A DNA stretch of 64,000 nt from assembly GCA_963741495.1 (NCBI GenBank), contig CAVUID010000012.1, positions 186,001 to 250,000 of the forward strand, written 5' to 3'. A model generated the notes under the pieces. That model was given only the letters and a program-made list of their open reading frames with translations. It ran no database searches and was not told where the DNA came from. The stretch is from Sulfurimicrobium sp963741495. Its GTDB lineage: Bacteria > Pseudomonadota > Gammaproteobacteria > Burkholderiales > Sulfuricellaceae. Positions 56,991 to 64,000 of the stretch are shown here, piece after piece. A program made the translations under genes and the position numbers. Numbering within the stretch: position 1 is the stretch's first letter; every line of letters starts with the position of its first letter.

Positions 56991-57485
56991 ATGGACAGAC
57001 GTACATTCATCAAACTGGCCAGCGGCGGCGCGAGCATGCTGGCCGTGCCGCAGTTATTCCTGCCACTTCAGGCCATGGCGGCGGAGCGCATCGCAACAAT
57101 CAGCCGCAGCGATGCGGAATGGAAAAAGCTGCTGACCCCGGCGCAGTATGACATCCTGCGCCATGAAGGTACCGAGGCGCCGTTCACCAGCCCGCTCAAC
57201 CATGAAAAACGCAGCGGCACCTACGCCTGCATTGCCTGCGACCTGCCGCTCTTCCCCTCGAAGTACAAGTTCGACAGCGGCACCGGCTGGCCGAGCTTTT
57301 ACGATGTTCTGCCCGGCCATGTCGAGACCAGAATCGACCGCAAGCTGGTGCTGCCGCGCACCGAATATCATTGCGCCCGCTGCGGCGGCCACCACGGCCA
57401 CGTGTTCAACGACGGGCCAAAACCCACCGGCCTGAGATACTGCAACAACGGCGTGGTGCTGAAATTCATCGCTGAAGGGGCATAG
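56991..57485 (+). CDS. msrB: exported peptide methionine (R)-S-oxide reductase (Tat signal, zinc form)
   Basis: A 164-residue MsrB with a Tat-type signal peptide (MDRRTFIKLASGG, cleavage after QAMA), so it works in the periplasm after folding. Zinc sites CIACD and CARCGG and the conserved SGTGWPSFYDVLPGHV, GHVFNDGPKPTGLRYCNNG with the catalytic cysteine are all present. It is the first gene of an operon with a DipZ-like reductase and an exported MsrA. The other MsrB of this window is cytosolic and zinc-free. Confidence 0.94.
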   Translation: MDRRTFIKLASGGASMLAVPQLFLPLQAMAAERIATISRSDAEWKKLLTPAQYDILRHEGTEAPFTSPLNHEKRSGTYACIACDLPLFPSKYKFDSGTGWPSFYDVLPGHVETRIDRKLVLPRTEYHCARCGGHHGHVFNDGPKPTGLRYCNNGVVLKFIAEGA

Positions 57486-57489
57486 GCAC

Positions 57490-58569
57490 ATGATTGTCGA
57501 TATCGGACTGGCATTTCTCGAAGGTCTGGCGCTGATCGTCTCGCCCTGCATCCTGCCGGTATTGCCGCTGGTGCTGGCGGCCTCGGTCGAGGGCGGCAAG
57601 AGCAGGCCTTACGGCATCATCATCGGCTTCGTGCTGGCGTTCAGCGCGTTTGCGCTGGTTTCGCGCCAGATCGTGCAGGCGCTGGGCGTCGATCTCGATA
57701 TCATCAAGGACGTTTCGCTGGTATTGCTCGCGCTGTTCGGGCTGGTGCTGCTGTCGTCGAAACTGTCGGAGAAGTTCAGCGCGCTGACGCAGGGCGCAGC
57801 CAATTACGGCAATAACCTGGCGTCTCGCGGCGGCGAGGGGTTGCTCAGCGGCGTCATGATCGGCGCGCTGATCGGACTGGTGTGGACACCCTGCGCAGGG
57901 CCGATCCTGGCCGCCGTGCTGGTTCAGGTCATCCGTCAGGAGACCGACTTTGCCGGCAACTTGCTGATCCTGTCCTTCGCCATCGGCACGGGCATACCAA
58001 TGCTGATCATCGCCCTGACCGGGAGAAAGATCATGGGCAAGCTGGGCTTCCTCACCCGCCATGCCGAAGCGGTGCGGCGCGGTTTCGGCGTGCTGATCCT
58101 GCTGTCCGTCGCCTATATCGCTTCCGGCGTGGATGTGGAAACACTGCTGACACCCCGCAGCCCAGACACAGCAGCAGCCGGCCTCAGAACTGGTGCTGCA
58201 GGACGGCCTGGACAAGCCCTACGCTGCGCCGGAATTCGCCGACATCGAGTCCTGGATCAATTCGCAGCCGCTCACCATGCAGGGTCTGAAAGGCAAGGTG
58301 GTGCTGATCGACTTCTGGACCTATTCCTGCATCAACTGCGTGCGCACCCTGCCCTACATCACCGACTGGGACAGAAAATACCGCGACCAGGGGCTGGTGA
58401 TCGTGGGCGTGCACTCGCCGGAATTCGAGTTCGAGAAGAAGCTCGACAACGTCAAGGCCGCCATCGCGCAGCACGGCATCCGCTACCCGGTGGCGCAGGA
58501 CAACCGGCTCTCCACCTGGGTGAATTTCGACAACCTCTACTGGCCTGCGCACTACCTCATCGACCGTGA
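57490..58569 (+). pseudogene. DipZ-like thiol:disulfide reductase, CcdA membrane part (frameshifted gene, part 1)
   Basis: The first segment of a DipZ-type protein. A CcdA/DsbD-like membrane domain of about 220 residues shows six helices and the two redox-active cysteines in VSPCILPVLPLV and VWTPCAGPILAAV. It should move electrons from cytoplasmic thioredoxin across the membrane. After residue 220 or so (at about 58151-58163) the frame shifts; the thioredoxin part continues in the next frame, so the remaining codons to 58569 are meaningless. Removing one base joins the parts. The ATG is 4 bases after the msrB stop. Confidence 0.85.
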
Positions 58570-58729
58570 CGGCAAGGTGGTCTACACGCATTTCGGCGAG
58601 GGTAAATACGCTGTCACGGAGAACAACATCCGCTACCTGCTCGGGCTGAAAAGCAAGGCCGAAGTTCGTCCAGGCGGAAGCACCCGCATTCATGCCGGGA
58701 CAGACGCCGGAAACCTATCTCGGCCATGA
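58151..58729 (+). pseudogene. DipZ-like protein, periplasmic thioredoxin part (frameshifted gene, part 2)
   Basis: The second segment. It reads AQTQQQPASELVLQDGLDKP, then a TlpA/thioredoxin-type domain with VVLIDFWTYSCINCVRTLPY, where CINC is the redox site, followed by VGVHSPEFEFEKKLDNV and QDNRLSTWVNFDNLYWPAHY. It faces the periplasm and should hand electrons to MsrA and MsrB. The frame is entered from the CcdA part by removal of one base and lost again at about 58670-58692. A GTG at 58193 could start a free protein, but it lacks a signal peptide. Confidence 0.8.
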
Positions 58730-59141
58730 CCGCGCGGAAAACTTCGCCAGCCTGGAAAAGGTGATCCCCGATGCCGAAAGCGATTTTCATTTTCCGGCTT
58801 CACTTGCCGAAAACGCCTGGGCGCTGAACGGCAAGTGGAAAGTGGAAGCCGAGAGAATCGTCGCAGGTGAAAAAGGCGCTGCGCTGCGCCTAGACTTCAA
58901 GGCACGCAAGGTGTTTCTGGTGCTCGGCACCTCCAGCGGCAAGCCGGTCAATGTCACCGTCCGGCTGAATGGCGAGGCCGTCGGCCCCGATGCCGGCAAG
59001 GACGCACCGGGCGGCGTGGTCAAGGTTGAGCGCAACACCCTCTACGAACTGATCGACCAGAAAACACCGAAGAACGGCCTGCTGGAAATCCAGTCGGATT
59101 CGCCGGGGCTGGAAGCCTACGCCTTCACCTTCGGCTCTTAA
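58692..59141 (+). pseudogene. DipZ-like protein, C-terminal domain (frameshifted gene, part 3)
   Basis: The third segment, beginning MPGQTPETYLGHDRAENFAS, the hinge typical of DipZ proteins. A beta-rich domain follows (WALNGKWKVEAERIVAGEKG, FLVLGTSSGKPVNVTVRLNG), like the carbohydrate-module-like domain at the C-terminus of mycobacterial DipZ. One base removed before 58692 joins it to the thioredoxin part. The stop is 12 bases before the msrA ATG. As a separate ORF it would have no export signal. Confidence 0.8.
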
Positions 59142-59153
59142 AGGAGAACCATC

Positions 59154-59756
59154 ATGTTAAGCATTAAACGATTACTCGGCGGCCTGGGGCTCATGCTCGG
59201 TCTGGCTGCCTCAGCATCAGCCGCCGAACAAACGGCGGTCTTCGCCGGGGGCTGTTTCTGGGGCGTGGATGCGGTGTTCAAGCACGTGAAGGGGGTTTCT
59301 GAAGTGGAATCCGGCTATGCCGGCGGCAGCGCCGCCACGGCAAATTACGATCAGGTCAGCAACGGCAATACCGGACATGCCGAAGCAGTGCGCGTCCGTT
59401 TCGACCCGGCCAAGGTTTCCTACCAGCAACTGCTGCACGTATTTGTCAGCGTGGCGCACGACCCCACCCAGCTCAACCGCCAGGGTCCGGATGTCGGCAG
59501 CCAGTATCGCTCGGCCATTTTTTACACCAGCCCGGAGCAGCAAAAAAACGCGCAAAGCTATATCCAGCAGCTCACCGCCGCGCGCGCCTTTGCTGCACCC
59601 ATCGTTACCCAGATCGTGCCGCTGCAGCAGTTTTACCCCGCCGAGGATTATCACCAGAACTATCTGGCGCTGCATCCTGACCAGCCCTATATCGTGATCC
59701 ACGACAAGCCGAAGCTGGAACTGTTGCGCAAGCAGTTTCCGGCGCTGTACCAATAA
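59154..59756 (+). CDS. msrA: exported peptide methionine (S)-S-oxide reductase
   Basis: A 200-residue MsrA with a Sec signal peptide (MLSIKRLLGGLGLMLGLAAS, cleavage after ASA). The catalytic centre AVFAGGCFWGVDAVF and the conserved GYAGGSAATANYDQVSNGNT, HDPTQLNRQGPDVGSQYRSA and EDYHQNYL are intact. It reduces the S-form of methionine sulfoxide in the periplasm. AAGGAG precedes the ATG. Third and last gene of the msrB-dipZ-msrA operon. Confidence 0.95.
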   Translation: MLSIKRLLGGLGLMLGLAASASAAEQTAVFAGGCFWGVDAVFKHVKGVSEVESGYAGGSAATANYDQVSNGNTGHAEAVRVRFDPAKVSYQQLLHVFVSVAHDPTQLNRQGPDVGSQYRSAIFYTSPEQQKNAQSYIQQLTAARAFAAPIVTQIVPLQQFYPAEDYHQNYLALHPDQPYIVIHDKPKLELLRKQFPALYQ

Positions 59757-59765
59757 GCGGGCAGC

Positions 59766-59788
59766 GCGCCGGCTTAAATTGCCGGCGC
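59766..59788. terminator. hairpin between convergent msrA and signal peptidase genes
   Basis: GCGCCGGC (59766-59773) and GCCGGCGC (59781-59788) form a perfect 8-bp stem with the loop TTAAATT. There is no T-tract; a factor-assisted or bidirectional stop is possible. Confidence 0.5.
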
Positions 59789-59796
59789 CAAGGCGA

Positions 59797-60711
59797 TCAC
59801 TTCAGTGCCTTGGCCGTCCTGCTCCACTGGATGGCGTTCTGGGCAAGGTTCCACGACCAGAACACCTTGGTGACTTTTCCGCTAATCCTGTTTTTGCCGA
59901 TGAATCCGAGAACGCGGCTGTCTACAGCATAATTCCGGTTATCTCCCAGCACGAAGTAGGTGTCGGCGGGGATCGGCTTGGGGCCGAATTTGTTTGTTTC
60001 TTCGCCCATGTTGATCGTGCTTACCTCGTTGCTGTAATGGGCATAGGGCTCAACCAGTTTTTCGCCGTTCACGAGCACATCCTTGCCGCGAATTTCAAGC
60101 GTGTCGCCCGGCCCGGCGACAATCCTGCTGACAATCTGATCTTCCATGATGCTCGTCAACTGGGCTGACTGCTTTGCCTGCTGGTCAAATTCGATCAGCG
60201 CGATGTCGCCCTTTTTCGGAGAAGCCAGTTTGTTGATGACCAGAATGTCGTTCACCAGAATGGCCGGCTCCATGCTGTCCGAAGTGACATAAAAGGCGCG
60301 GACCACATTCTTGCCCACGAAAAAATCCATGAGGGGATTTGCCGTAACGAGCAGGAGCAAAAATATGCCCACATAAGCTTTTGAACTATTGAACCAGGCC
60401 AGGCGATAGTCCCGGGACTGCTCCTTGGCACACCGAAATGCATCCAGCGCAATCAGCGCAACGCCAGCAAACGGAACGGACAGCAAGAGAATGCCGACAA
60501 AGCGGTTCTCCACGTACATGAATGCAATGGCGGCCAGCCAGGAGACGATGATGAGCGCAAGATAGGAAATAATTCCTCGCGCCAGGTAGCCTGCGTACAT
60601 CTGGCCCAATCCGGGGCAAATCGACATCAATAGCGCAATTTGCGGCTCGCGCGGTTCGATTGGAGAAGATTCGTTACCGCCGTGCGCTTTGCTTTGCATT
60701 ATGCTTTTCAC
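59797..60711 (-). CDS. signal peptidase I-like protein with extra N-terminal membrane domain; catalytic lysine missing
   Basis: A 304-residue protein. The N-terminal 125 residues have about four helices, with PGLGQMYAGYLARGI like TM2-type domains. The S26 peptidase part follows: VTSDSMEPAILVND (box B with serine), KKGDIALIEF (box C), IVSRIVAGPGD (box D) and VLGDNRNYAVDSR (box E). In box D the general-base lysine of the K-R-x-V pattern is serine. The start is a GTG at 60711 with AGGGA six bases upstream. It may process special substrates, use another base, or be inactive. Confidence 0.85.
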   Translation of the reverse strand: MKSIMQSKAHGGNESSPIEPREPQIALLMSICPGLGQMYAGYLARGIISYLALIIVSWLAAIAFMYVENRFVGILLLSVPFAGVALIALDAFRCAKEQSRDYRLAWFNSSKAYVGIFLLLLVTANPLMDFFVGKNVVRAFYVTSDSMEPAILVNDILVINKLASPKKGDIALIEFDQQAKQSAQLTSIMEDQIVSRIVAGPGDTLEIRGKDVLVNGEKLVEPYAHYSNEVSTINMGEETNKFGPKPIPADTYFVLGDNRNYAVDSRVLGFIGKNRISGKVTKVFWSWNLAQNAIQWSRTAKALK

Positions 60712-60736
60712 AATAAATCCCTATAGCTAATTGATT

Positions 60737-60778
60737 TTCATGGCGCAGTATTATACCAAATTCATAGCGCAGTATTTT
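60737..60778 (-). promoter_or_regulatory. direct repeats with -10 box before the signal peptidase gene
   Basis: TTCATGGCGCAGTATT (60737-60752) and TTCATAGCGCAGTATT (60761-60776) are direct repeats with one mismatch and a 24-base period. On the minus strand a perfect TATAAT (60755-60750) lies between them, about 40 bases upstream of the gene. They may be sites for a regulator bound on one face of the DNA. The rest of the 318-base gap before rppH shows no gene I can support. Confidence 0.45.
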
Positions 60779-61029
60779 CATCCGCATGCTTAGTGCGGGC
60801 AGTCGGGTTCGGCAGGCAGGCAATCACTTCACTCCGGGCGCGCGCATCTGCCCCATCCCGGCAACCATTCCAGACGTACGCCTTGTTTTTAGCCATTTTT
60901 ATGAAGCATTGGGCTCCATATTCCGCCAACCAGCCTTGACCTTGAATACTTGCCCATGCACTGCAGCTTTCAATGCGGGGCGAAATGTGAAAAAATTGCA
61001 GCAATTAGACGAATTCAGAGTGAAGTTAA

Positions 61030-61530
61030 ATGATAGACCAGGACGGTTACCGCCCTAACGTTGGCATTGTGCTTTGCAATGCCAAGAACGAGGTATTCTG
61101 GGGCAAGCGCATCCGTGAACATTCCTGGCAGTTCCCGCAAGGCGGCATCAAGTCCGGCGAAGCGCCGGACCAGGCGATGTATCGCGAACTGCATGAGGAA
61201 GTGGGTCTGATGCCGGAGCATGTGCGGATTCTCGGCCGCACCCAGGATTGGCTGCACTATGACGTGCCACAGCACTGGGTCAAGCGTGAATGGCGCGGCA
61301 GCTACAAGGGGCAGAAGCAGATCTGGTATCTGCTACGTCTGGTCGGGCGCGATTGCGATGTCCGGCTGCGCGCCACCAGCCACCCCGAATTCGATGCCTG
61401 GCGCTGGCATCATTACTGGATTCCGCTTGAATCGGTAATCGAATTCAAGCGGAATGTTTATCGCCTGGCGCTAAACGAACTATCTGCATTTCTTGAGGCG
61501 GACAGGCAGACAGACGCACTCTCCGAGTAA
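61030..61530 (+). CDS. rppH: RNA pyrophosphohydrolase RppH
   Basis: A 166-residue Nudix hydrolase that removes pyrophosphate from mRNA 5' ends and so starts their decay. The N-terminus MIDQDGYRPNVGIVLCNAKN and the Nudix box (GGIKSGEAPDQAMYRELHEE followed by VGL) are intact; WQFPQGG and WLHYDVPQHWVKREW are typical of RppH. Length is normal. Single gene. Confidence 0.96.
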   Translation: MIDQDGYRPNVGIVLCNAKNEVFWGKRIREHSWQFPQGGIKSGEAPDQAMYRELHEEVGLMPEHVRILGRTQDWLHYDVPQHWVKREWRGSYKGQKQIWYLLRLVGRDCDVRLRATSHPEFDAWRWHHYWIPLESVIEFKRNVYRLALNELSAFLEADRQTDALSE

Positions 61531-61644
61531 AGATAAGGATATTAAGCTTCCGTCATCAAATCTTTTGATTAAACGCCCGCAGCCATTCGAGTAGGATAAA
61601 GCTACGGGCGGCACCTGACATTTGTCAAGAAATCATTAGAGGAG

Positions 61645-62250
61645 ATGCGCGTGAATAATATCGAATACACCCCGATTGCCTCAACCACGCTGGAAAACGG
61701 AACCTCTTTCCACAGTACCGAGCGGGTTTATGATCTGATCCGGCTGGATGATCCTGCCGTAAAGGTAATGACAGATCTGAAAAAAGTGAGTGCAGTGACG
61801 ATTGCCCAGAAAGCACCCATCGACGCTGCCAATTCGCGCATGAAGCATCGTGGTGTGCGTCTGCTGCTGGTGGTGGATGACGATGACACCGTGGTGGGCC
61901 TGATCACGTCCACCGACACTTTTGGCGCCAAGCCGATCCAGCACATCCAGAAGCATGGCGGCACCTACCATGACATCCTGGTGCAGGACATCATGACATC
62001 CCAAAGCAAGCTTGAAGTGATCCGCATGGACGACATCAACCGGAGTCGTGTTGGCAATATCGCCGCCACTTTGAAGCAGACGGGCCGCGCCCATGCCCTG
62101 GTGGTGGATTTTAACGAGAAAGAAAATCGGCAGGTGATACGCGGCATTATCTCCGCATCGCAGATCGCGAGACAGCTGGATATCGACATCCCCACAACCG
62201 AAATTGCCCAGACTTTCGCCGAAATCGAGGCACTGCTGGCAAGCGCCTGA
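61645..62250 (+). CDS. CBS-domain protein
   Basis: A 201-residue soluble protein with two CBS domains (about residues 40-110 and 112-190), the first containing APIDAANSRMKHRGVRLLLV and the second QDIMTSQSKLEVIRMDDI. CBS pairs bind adenine nucleotides and act as energy sensors; no effector domain is attached. The start could be ATG at 61645 or GTG at 61651, which is better spaced from GAGGAG. A terminator follows. Partner unknown. Confidence 0.88.
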   Translation: MRVNNIEYTPIASTTLENGTSFHSTERVYDLIRLDDPAVKVMTDLKKVSAVTIAQKAPIDAANSRMKHRGVRLLLVVDDDDTVVGLITSTDTFGAKPIQHIQKHGGTYHDILVQDIMTSQSKLEVIRMDDINRSRVGNIAATLKQTGRAHALVVDFNEKENRQVIRGIISASQIARQLDIDIPTTEIAQTFAEIEALLASA

Positions 62251-62272
62251 CAGGATTTCTTATCATCATATA

Positions 62273-62297
62273 AAAGCGGGGCTTCGGCCCCGTTTTG
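62273..62297 (+). terminator. rho-independent terminator after the CBS gene
   Basis: CGGGGC-TTCG-GCCCCG (62277-62292) with AAA before and TTTT after, extending to a 9-bp stem. A stable UUCG-type tetraloop. It separates the CBS gene from the efflux operon. Confidence 0.92.
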
Positions 62298-62334
62298 TCT
62301 TGTTATCACCGCGGGCTTGGGGTATTTTTGCATC

Positions 62335-63516
62335 ATGACACCCCCAATCAAATCCCGCGCATTTCCCTTTCGCCTGGTTCTTCTCCTTGCAACGGTGGCA
62401 CTGCTGGCGCTCGCTGTCTGGTACGGGACACGCACAAAACCGGTTGCTGTTCTGGTTTCGCTGGCAGAGCGCGGCACGGTTGAGGCAAACGTGGCCAATA
62501 CCCGTGCCGGCACGGTAAAAGCATGCCGCCGCGCCCGCCTGGCACCTGCAGCAGGCGGGCAGATCGTGCGCCTGATGGTGCATGAAGGCGAGCGCGTCAG
62601 TGCGGGGCAAGTTCTTCTGGCGCTGTGGAGTGAAGACCTGGTGGCGCAGGAAAAATTGTCTCAGCAGCAGCTCAACACCGCCCAGGCCAGAATTCACGAA
62701 GCCTGCACCGTGGCCGCGCAGTTCGAGCGTGAAGCAGCGCGTTCGCGCCAGCTCAAGTCGCGCGGTTTTATCTCCGAGGCGCGACTGGACCAGGTTCAAT
62801 CCGAAGCCCGGGCGCGCCAGGCCACTTGCGAGGCAATGCGTGCCGATGCGGGACAGGCGCGAGAACGCATTGCCGTTGCCCAGGCCATGCTGGAGCGAAC
62901 CCAGTTGCGCGCGCCCTTTGCCGGCATCGTGGCCGAAGTGACTGGCGAGCTGGGCGAATTCACCACACCTTCGCCGCCCGGCATCCCGACGCCGCCTGCG
63001 ATTGATCTGATCGACGATTCCTGTCTTTACGTCAGCGCCCCGATTGACGAGGTGGACGCACCCCAGGTGCAGGTCGAAATGGAAGGACGCATTACCCTGG
63101 ACGCCATTGCCGGGCGGCATTTTCCCGGCAAGGTGCGGCGCATCGCACCCTATGTGCTGGACCTGGAAAAACAGGCGCGCACGGTGGAAGTGGAAGTGCA
63201 ATTTGACGATCCCGCAGCGGCAAAAGACCTGCTGGTGGGCTACAGTGCCGATGTCGAGATCATTTATACGCGCCGTGCCAACGTGCTCCGCATTCCAACG
63301 GCAGCCCTGCTGGAAGGAAACAAGGTGCTGGTGGCCGGCGCCGGGGAAAGCATCGTGGAAGAACGCCAGATCCAGACTGGCCTTTCCAACTGGGAATATA
63401 CCGAAGTGACTGAGGGTCTGAAGGAAGGCGACCGGATCGTGATCTCCCTGGACCGCCCCGGCGTCAAGGCAGGCGCGCGCGTCGTGGTGGAGCAGGCAAG
63501 CAAAGTCCGGCCATGA
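62335..63516 (+). CDS. MacA-type periplasmic adaptor (HlyD family)
   Basis: A 393-residue membrane-fusion protein. One N-terminal helix (FRLVLLLATVALLALAVWYG) anchors it, followed by a lipoyl-like domain (ARLAPAAGGQIVRLMVHEGE), a helical hairpin (about residues 100-190) and beta-barrel parts. It links an inner-membrane ABC transporter to an outer-membrane channel. The ATG at 62335 is preferred over an earlier non-ATG frame start. Its stop overlaps the ATPase start as ATGA. The substrate is unknown. Confidence 0.92.
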   Translation: MTPPIKSRAFPFRLVLLLATVALLALAVWYGTRTKPVAVLVSLAERGTVEANVANTRAGTVKACRRARLAPAAGGQIVRLMVHEGERVSAGQVLLALWSEDLVAQEKLSQQQLNTAQARIHEACTVAAQFEREAARSRQLKSRGFISEARLDQVQSEARARQATCEAMRADAGQARERIAVAQAMLERTQLRAPFAGIVAEVTGELGEFTTPSPPGIPTPPAIDLIDDSCLYVSAPIDEVDAPQVQVEMEGRITLDAIAGRHFPGKVRRIAPYVLDLEKQARTVEVEVQFDDPAAAKDLLVGYSADVEIIYTRRANVLRIPTAALLEGNKVLVAGAGESIVEERQIQTGLSNWEYTEVTEGLKEGDRIVISLDRPGVKAGARVVVEQASKVRP

Positions 63517-64000
63517 TCCGCCTCGAGGGCATTCAGCGCGTTTTCCAGGTAGGCGATCAGGAAGTGCACGCCCTGCGCGATATCGACTTATCCATTGGCG
63601 CGGGCGAATATCTTTCCCTGATGGGGCCGTCCGGCTCCGGAAAATCCACCCTGCTCAACCTGATCGGCCTGCTGGATCGCCCCAGCGCGGGCCTTTACCG
63701 GCTCGACGAACGCGATGTCACCGGGCTTTCCGACGAAGAACAGGCTCAGGTACGGCGCGAGAAAATCGGCTTCGTGTTCCAGTTTTTCCATCTGATCCCA
63801 CGGCTTTCAGCGGCTGCGAATATCGAGCTGCCTCTGCTTCTGGCGGGTGTGCCGGCTGATCAGCGCAAAAGCCGGGTGTCGCGCCTGATCGAGGATTACG
63901 GGCTGTCTGGCCGTGATACCCATCGTCCCGACCAGCTCTCCGGCGGGCAGCGCCAACGCGTTGCGATTGCCCGCGCCACGGTGATGAACCCGGCTGTCAT
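63513..64000 (+). CDS. MacB/LolD-type ABC transporter ATP-binding protein (partial)
   Basis: The first 162 residues of an ABC ATPase, cut by the right edge. Walker A GPSGSGKSTLLN, the Q-loop region VFQFFHLIPRLSA and the signature LSGGQRQRVAIARA are visible. The sequence is of the lipoprotein-release/macrolide-export (LolD/MacB) group, and a permease gene or domain should follow outside the window. It overlaps the adaptor gene by ATGA, so the two act together. Confidence 0.95.
   Translation, partial: MIRLEGIQRVFQVGDQEVHALRDIDLSIGAGEYLSLMGPSGSGKSTLLNLIGLLDRPSAGLYRLDERDVTGLSDEEQAQVRREKIGFVFQFFHLIPRLSAAANIELPLLLAGVPADQRKSRVSRLIEDYGLSGRDTHRPDQLSGGQRQRVAIARATVMNPAV

Overview
The window looks like chromosomal DNA of a betaproteobacterium, most likely of the Nitrosomonadales (a Gallionella/Sulfuricella-type relative). 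This is inferred from the tpiA-secG-tRNA-Leu-nuoA-N order, the protein character and the PEP-CTERM protein. The genus cannot be fixed by reading alone.

Layout. 1-15.5 kb: tpiA, secG, tRNA-Leu(GAG) and the 14-gene complex I operon nuoA-N, all on the minus strand; nuoN runs off the left edge. 15.5-23.5 kb: small conserved genes, a Fur/Irr-type regulator, and a housekeeping run of folE, hemW, an inactive-looking isochorismatase homologue, rdgB, rph and a PP2C phosphatase/kinase pair, with yicC divergent. 23.5-36 kb: a PAS chemoreceptor, an SDR, a methyltransferase, a quinone oxidoreductase, aroC, an MFS transporter, a cytochrome c'/FadL/DUF2892 cluster, a TetR regulator and a ybhP-clsB pair. 36-52 kb is accessory: three toxin-antitoxin-like modules (Phd/PIN, TumE/TumA, DUF4160/DUF2442), orphan and very small ORFs, a PEP-CTERM protein, several families of dispersed inverted repeats, an ECF sigma/anti-sigma pair and TetR-controlled small clusters. 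52-64 kb: a TetR regulator, a diguanylate cyclase, a lytic transglycosylase, the periplasmic methionine sulfoxide repair operon msrB-dipZ-msrA, an unusual signal peptidase, rppH, a CBS protein and a MacAB-type exporter cut by the right edge.

Most interesting result. An ECF sigma factor and its NrsF-type anti-sigma (45.4-46.6 kb) lie divergent to a methionine-rich exported peptide gene. That gene is preceded by TGTAACC-N16-CGAATA. The same bipartite sequence, with the same spacing, lies upstream of msrB-dipZ-msrA 10 kb away, and I saw it at no other gene start in the window. This points to one oxidant-response regulon that combines a sacrificial methionine-rich scavenger with membrane-powered repair of oxidised methionine.

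Caveat. Four reading-frame breaks (nrsF 3' end, a DsrE-family gene, and two in dipZ) are each repaired by removing one base. Consensus errors are therefore as likely as real gene decay. Three enzyme homologues (signal peptidase, isochorismatase-like, RluF-like) carry substitutions at residues normally needed for catalysis.
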